Source of the DNA: Closterium sp. NIES-65
Lineage: Eukaryota > Streptophyta > Zygnematophyceae > Desmidiales > Closteriaceae
NCBI GenBank assembly: GCA_948144175.1
Contig: CANXME010002096.1
Coordinates: forward strand, 1,674,001 to 1,738,000
Length of the DNA stretch: 64,000 bases
Reading direction: 5' to 3'
Program-made: the position numbers and the translations under genes
Shown here: in pieces, positions 58,730 to 64,000 of the stretch
Numbering within the stretch: the first letter of the stretch is position 1
Layout: each line of letters starts with the position of its first letter
The notes under the pieces: generated by a model
Databases searched by the model: none
Seen by the model: the letters and a program-made list of their open reading frames with translations, nothing else
Told to the model about the DNA's origin: nothing

Positions 58730-61700
58730 TCAGCCCGCCCTCTTGCGCTTCCCTACGCCGATGGCTTTCGCAGTCGCCTCGGCCTCCAAGCCGGCCTTAT
58801 TGGCCTGCTCATCCCACAAGTCGCCGAAGAGCCTCTTTCCCCAGTCAGCGTCCATGTAGCCCGCCGTGACCATACCCCACGCAGCGGCGAGCTTCCTCGC
58901 CAGCGGCTTGTCCAGACCCTTGATGCCGACCGACTTTCCGTCGGCTGTGGTGGGGACCTTGATGGGCGGGGTTGCACGGAGGACCAAGAGCGCGTCGCTG
59001 AAAGTGGAAAGCCCCGCTCGCCCCAGGTGGTCGAGTAGCTTGATGACGGCGGCGGTGTCAGCGGCGTCGTCGCTCCGCCGCAAGTCGTGCACTGCTTCCA
59101 TGATCCGCCTCATCCGGCGAGTGCATTGCTGCAGCGCATCGTTTTTCCCCGTCTCACCCACCTCGGTCGTGGGACGAGAGCTCTTCGCCGACTTCGCCGA
59201 TGCGGCGGGTTTGTCGCCCTTTTCGACCTTGCAGATCATGCGCGTGTGTCTGACGTGGAATCTGTGCTCGTCGTAACGTTCGCGCAACGGACGCGAGTCG
59301 AAGTTGGACGGGTTGTTCCACCAGCGTCATGCAGCCTCGACTGTCTTGGATGTGCGCCAGGGATGCACGACGTTAACCTCGTACGTCAGGTCATCGTCCT
59401 GTTCCTTCTCGATCTTGACGGACGCTGCCTTCTCGGCGGCGGTCATCGGCCTTGACGGTGTCGGCGCAGTCGGCGTCGGCCGTGCCTCGGCCAGCTTGAG
59501 AGCCTGCATCAACTTCGCGATCTCCGCGTCCTTCTCCTCCAACTTCTTTTGCATCTCAAGCTTCTCGATCGCGGCATCCTCCCTCTGGCGATGCAGCATC
59601 ATGGTGAGCTGGTCGACCTGATATTCGGCGTCGACTCGCGCGCTGAATTTTTGCGATCCAAGGGGGATGGTCGGCAAAAGGTGAGCCAATGTGGCAGGAC
59701 GACTTGTTTTACAGGTCGCCGGAACGCGCACGCCCTACCTCTTGGGGGTTCTCGCTCGGAGTACTGCGCGTCGCGATGGTTTCGACGTCCACCTTGTTGA
59801 CGTCCTTGGCCCATTTCTGGAAGTCGGGGTCGCGGCAGAGCTTGGAACTCTGGATGTACGGGTGCCACGGTTCGCGCATCAGCATGCACACAAGATCCTC
59901 GGCGACGATTCGGCGGCCGAACTCGATGAGCGATTGCAGGAAGTGCACCCCGGCCGTGTTGGGCTCTCTCGCGGATGCGCACCTTACCGCCTGCGAGTCG
60001 AACACAAACACAAACACAATCAGCCGTCGGTATAATGTCGTCGTGGAGATGGTCGGCGGGTTGTCGGCGTTTTTGCCGTCCGAAATGCTCACCTTGGCCA
60101 GTTCCGCTTCAGCCCACGGAAAGATGTGCTGGGCGATGAGGGCCACCACCTTGTCGTCGGGCTTCACCATGCTCCGGCCGAGGTGGTAGTCGCCGCGCTT
60201 GCCCGTGTAGCCGGCCTTTCTCAACACCGCCGCCTTCGGGATGGTCGTGATGTAGCTCTTCGCGAGTTTGTCGAGCGCCCAGTGGCCCAAGTCGGCGATC
60301 TCAAATCGCGGAACGCCGTCGTCGGCCAGCTCCTGGGCCCCACCCGCCCGGGCGGCGTGGGTGTTGCGCGTGATGAAGATCTTGTTCGTCCGCCACATCT
60401 CTTTCATGATCCGAGAATGAGATGAAGCCGGCAGCTCTTTTTGTGCCTTGTCGTTCCGAGCATGAAAGAGGTGCTTGTGATACCAGCTGTACGGAGTTGT
60501 GAAGTCGAGGGGCGGCACACATCGAGAGGTGGGCGAGCGGCTCAGCTGGTCGTACACGAAGTGCAGCCACAACAGTGTGTGACCAACGGCGCATATCTCT
60601 TGCTCCAGGTGTCTCGCCGCATAGCTGTGATGCAGACGAGCATCCTTGTTCGTCTTGGAGTTTCGTGACGCGACGACCATGACAACCGGCCGTCGCGTGG
60701 AGTGCTCGGGCGACGCGCTCCCCATTTTGTACAAAAACAGGTCGGGAAGCTCGATCGCTCGGAGACTGGCTCCGCGGAGAAGGGTGTGGTGACCCAAGAG
60801 GGTCATCGTCTTCATCAGCAGAAACTTCCACAGTGTCTGGGAGGGGGTGGCCGCTTTGGGTTCGTACGCCCGAGCTGCCCAGGTCGGCAAGACCTTGAAC
60901 ATGAGGTGGCGGATCTGGTCGGTGGTGTACGTGTCGCCGAGCATTCCGCGGTGCCGGTCGACGCAATCCCTGCACATCAGTTTCCACGAGGACTGGGTTA
61001 GCTGGGCGAACCGGGAAACAGGCGCGGGACGACTTGCCGACTTACCTGTCGTCCCTGTGCCACTTCTCTCTGACCATCGCGCGCACCTCCGAGCGGAACT
61101 CGGAGATGTCGTACATGATGTGGAGCTCCTTCACCCCGAAGAGCGTCCCCTCGACCTTGCAGGCTGTCTGGAGCGCTTTGATGCGGATGAGCAGCATCAA
61201 AACGGTTGTCGGCTTCAGGGGCTGGACACGGACGTCGGGATTCAGCTTCTCGAGCTCCTTGGCCTTTGCAATACCGTGCTGCCTCGCGATTGACAGAATG
61301 TACGCCCTGATCTACGTGGCGTTGACGCGCGGACCGTGCATCCATTGTAGGTCGCCCTTGGCGGTGTGCCACTGATCACCCATGTCTTCGTCGATGTACC
61401 TCCCTATCTCGTCCTCGTGTTCCAGCACGCCGTCCCCCTTGACTCTGGCGGTTTGCTGTCTTGGAAGGTTCGCGCAGCACCATCTTCTGAAGTCGAGCAG
61501 CGCCCGCAGGTACTGAACCCGGGTCGTTCTCGCCTCCAGCGTGTCCAGATGCCGGAAACCCCACATCATCCTCAGCAATCTGTTCTTCTTGGCGAGCTCT
61601 TTGTTGATGTCAAAGGCGGCTTCCGCAAAATCGTCGCGCGGAATGTTTTGCAGGAAGGCGTCATCTTTCTCGTCGGCTGCCAACAAGTCCTCTACGGTCA

Positions 61701-61977
61701 GATACATGTAGTCGTTTTCTGGAAATGGTCCAATTGGCGGCGGCTGCTCCGTGTCTGAACGCGGCGAGTACCGGTCCGGCTCGGGTTCGGGAGCCCCTTT
61801 CGTCCCTGGCGGTAGGGGGATGGTCGGGTCGACGGGAATTTTTGCCCTAGCGGCGTCTACGCCGACCACCATGTCGGCGGGAATATTTGCCCTAGCGGCG
61901 TCTACATCTTCCTCCATGAAAGGCTCGTTCAGGTCGGGAATCGCGCTGCTCCCCGCCGGCGGCGCGACGCCAGCCAT
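58730..61977 (-). pseudogene. Crypton-like tyrosine recombinase gene, three exons
   Basis: Exon 1 is 61977 to about 61057, exon 2 about 60968-59713 and exon 3 59642-58730. Donors GTAAGT and GTAAAA and acceptors GTGCAG and TTCAG keep phase. Exon 2 holds the catalytic domain. Numbering from the ATG at 60977: R73 in LLRGASLRAIEL, K108 in NSKTNK, H207 and R210 in THAAR, H232 in GHW and nucleophile Y242 in KSY. Arrangement R, K, HxxR, H, Y with KTN and RHLEQEICAVG resembles Crypton/GCR1-C-type recombinases. These cut and rejoin DNA through a phosphotyrosine and need no DDE transposase or RT. Exon 1 has a DLNEP motif and two VDAARA repeats. Exon 3 has a coiled coil and a basic C-terminus (VGKRKRAG). 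Two breaks: TAG at 61312-61314 and TGA at 59325-59327, in otherwise open frame. Confidence 0.72.
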
Positions 61978-63477
61978 CTCGGCGGGTAGAGTTGTTCCTA
62001 TCGGCCTCTAGTTGTTGCCGCGGTCTCGCGGCGGTACGTGCTCGGCCCACCAAAGTCGATACTGCACAATCGCTGCCGTGTATTGCCTTCGCACCGTGGC
62101 CCTAAAGGCCGCCCGTCTTTCGGCCCTCTCAACGTTCTCGGCGATCGTCAACTCCGCGGCAATGTCGGTCAGTTCGGGAATTTCGGGAAGTAAGGGCGGC
62201 GGATTAGTGTTCTGCTGGGTGACTTTCGGTTGTTGTCGACCTAGCTAGTCGTCCTAGTCGGAATGATTCTAAGTCGGAAGCCCGTACAGTTTGCCGACCT
62301 AAACGCACTCTACACCGGCGTGGCTCGTCGTCGACCCTGCACCACGCGTGGTCGGTCGGTCTCCGAGAAGCGTGAAAATGACTGAGGGAAATGTGGCTCA
62401 CCAGAATGAAAATGAATGCAACGCAACAAACAAGTGACGAAATGCCATGGACACTTGGCCGTCAGGGGGTCATAGCATAGAGAGGCACAGTCTCGGTTCG
62501 GGCGGACAGGTGTTGGCGGGCGATCCGTGGGCAGGTCTCCAACCCTGCATGCCAGGCAGAACGGCGGCGCAATGGTCGACGTGGCACGGGACACGCATGT
62601 CTTCTTCGCAGCCGACTGTGTGGTGTTCCCATCACGGTGAACCGTGCTTACACGTCGGCGTGACGCAGTAGTGCTCATCGCGTCGCCCGACGATGGTATC
62701 CCGCGGGCACGTTCCCGACAGCAGGCCGGCGAAGGCTTGATGGCCGCGTGGACAGACGTTCGTCGATCGATGTTCGCCGCGTGGAATGTTGTGTTTCGGA
62801 TGGGCGACGTGTGGCTCTGCGCGCCAGAGCAGTGGTCGGCCAGGAATCGCGATGGGCCTCACGTCGCAGTCCGCGCCGATGGCAAGCTGGACGTCGCGGC
62901 AAGGTGGCCGCGACCGGCGTCGTCGACGTGTCGACCTCGTACGGAGGGTCCGTTGAGAGGTGCCATCGGGGTTTGTCTCATCGGGATTGCCGGGCGACGC
63001 AAGGTGACGCTTGTCGCCCAGGACGTGCACTCAGTTAGCCGGACAGGATGACGCAGGGTGGCGGATCCCTTTCCCGAGCCGCGTCGTTTTTGCACCCGGA
63101 TGTAGTCGGCGCGTTGAGATATACCATGCTGAATCGATACTCACGAATCAGAATAGTGATTCTTGATTAGAAATCGACATGGCCTGACCCGCCCTTCTGC
63201 CAGGCTGGTTTGGAGCGGGGCAGGAGCCACCGTTGCATCAACCAAAACGCACCACACTCCGGATATGTAAGAGACAAAGGCTCCAGCCTGCATGCTGTGA
63301 TACAGTGCAACAGACCCGCCCGAAGGCAGACATTCCCAGAGGTCACCCGAGGCTCGTACCGAAACAAGGCGGGAAAAAGGGGCAACTTCTGAAACGCTTG
63401 TGGCATAATTCATGAAGCTCAAGGGAAGGAACGGTTGCGATTGGCTATAGAAGGCTAGGTCAACGTGTTGTCTTGCA
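61978..63477. other. Right shoulder of the Crypton-like island
   Basis: 61978-62640 would be the upstream region of the recombinase gene. At 62644-63051 a plus-strand frame of 135 codons (MLTRRRDAVVLIASPDD...) ends in TGA and competes with an equally long frame on the other strand; I cannot decide whether it is real. GC richness ends near 63065, a candidate right boundary. 63066-63477 is AT-richer without features. Confidence 0.4.
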
Positions 63478-63486
63478 TTTGTGCTT

Positions 63487-63728
63487 GGGAAATTATACGC
63501 GCAGTCACAATTATGGCCGTATTATCACGTTTGGTCACGGGGTTATCACGGACAGTCACAGTACAGTACTCCGCTATCACGCTTGATACATTATATCATT
63601 TGCTGCTGCAAGCGTGATAGCGCTATGATCATGCGTGATAGCGAAGTACTGTACTGTGACAGTCCGTGATAACCCCGTGACCAAACGTGATAATACGGCC
63701 ATAATTGTGACTGCGCGTATAATTTCCC
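63487..63728. mobile_element. 242-bp foldback MITE, Mutator-type
   Basis: Inverted arms of about 95 bp start GGGAAATTATACGCGCAGTC and match their reverse complement with two mismatches, around a central spacer of about 50 bp. The flanking 9-bp duplication TTTGTGCTT at 63478-63486 and 63729-63737 is exact. A 9-bp duplication with long inverted ends is typical of Mutator-like elements (family knowledge). TATCACG recurs several times per arm. No coding capacity; a transposase must act in trans. Confidence 0.9.
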
Positions 63729-63737
63729 TTTGTGCTT

Positions 63738-64000
63738 CCTTGCGGTTGCATGTCATGTGATGTGAATGACGTCGTGTAGTTGTCGGCGAGGTGTGACACA
63801 CGCACTCATATGTACAGAACTGTATCTTCCGAGGCAGATGTGGGCCATATTGGAAATAAGAAGTCGCTAGAGCGCAGCGAAGTTGGCCAACTCTCGCAAC
63901 CAAAAAAAACACAAAATGGTACACCCTCATTCTCAGTCTTCTCACCGGCGGAAGCAGTGGCTACAGTGTTTGGACGTAGCGGGCTGGTGAGATAACTCGG
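63738..64000. other. Right end of window, no gene seen
   Basis: 260 bp of mixed composition with no supported feature. Confidence 0.5.

Noticed and set aside
62644-63051. A 135-codon gene upstream of the recombinase
   Set aside because: An equally long frame is open on the opposite strand and no motif supports either.
52790-63065. Terminal inverted repeats or a target duplication for the Crypton-like island
   Set aside because: I compared both edges and found only a weak direct similarity (GACGCAGGG-type) that could be chance; boundaries are therefore compositional guesses.

Overview
This is eukaryotic nuclear DNA, most likely from a green-lineage (plant or streptophyte-alga-like) genome. 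The reasons are spliceosomal introns (GTGAGT/GTAAGT donors, CAG acceptors), Ty1-copia elements with tRNA-iMet-type primer sites, an intact Ty3-gypsy chromovirus and strong GC richness in coding DNA. The lineage is an inference and no marker gene settles it. I found no rRNA gene, intact tRNA gene or CRISPR array.

Layout. 1-2366 is host DNA with no convincing gene. 2372-38361 is one nested retrotransposon cluster whose layers can be read from exact target-site duplications (TSDs). The outermost element, copia E (+), has TSD TCAGT at 2367-2371 and 38362-38366. Into E went copia D (-, 4928-12355, TSD ACTTC) and copia A (+, 12559-31543, TSD TCAAC). Into A went copia B (-, 15004-21696, TSD CCTAC) and copia C (-, 25431-30461, left end lost). 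E also carries a solo LTR (2725-3124, TSD GCCCT) in its 5' LTR, a MITE-like insert (3547-3772), a tRNA-derived dimeric SINE (32128-32473) and, at its 3' end, a staircase of four LTRs and two deleted internal domains. D, A and C are one family; B and E are two others.

38.6-45.6 kb holds two head-to-tail paralogous host genes on the minus strand. Both encode disordered, Ser/Arg/Gly-rich proteins of unknown function. The downstream copy is intact and the upstream copy is split over several frames. The retrotransposon cluster sits about 240 bp past the stop of the intact copy.

46303-51865 is a complete, apparently very young gypsy chromovirus with LTRs that look identical, TSD CTTTC and a textbook -1 frameshift signal between gag and pol. 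It landed in an AT-rich noncoding tract with iterated ATCAG(T/G)GT motifs.

53.4-62.0 kb is a GC-rich island with two convergent, intron-containing genes. The minus-strand gene encodes a tyrosine recombinase of Crypton-like type with all catalytic residues present. The plus-strand gene encodes a very long unknown protein with coiled-coil and 42-residue repeats. I read this as a large Crypton-like mobile element carrying an undescribed partner gene, and it is the most novel part of the window. A 242-bp foldback MITE with a perfect 9-bp TSD lies at 63487-63728.

In the copia A/C/D family, nearly all in-frame stops are TAG codons where sister copies have glutamine. This suggests C-to-T decay at CAG (CHG methylation) and, less likely, a reassigned codon.
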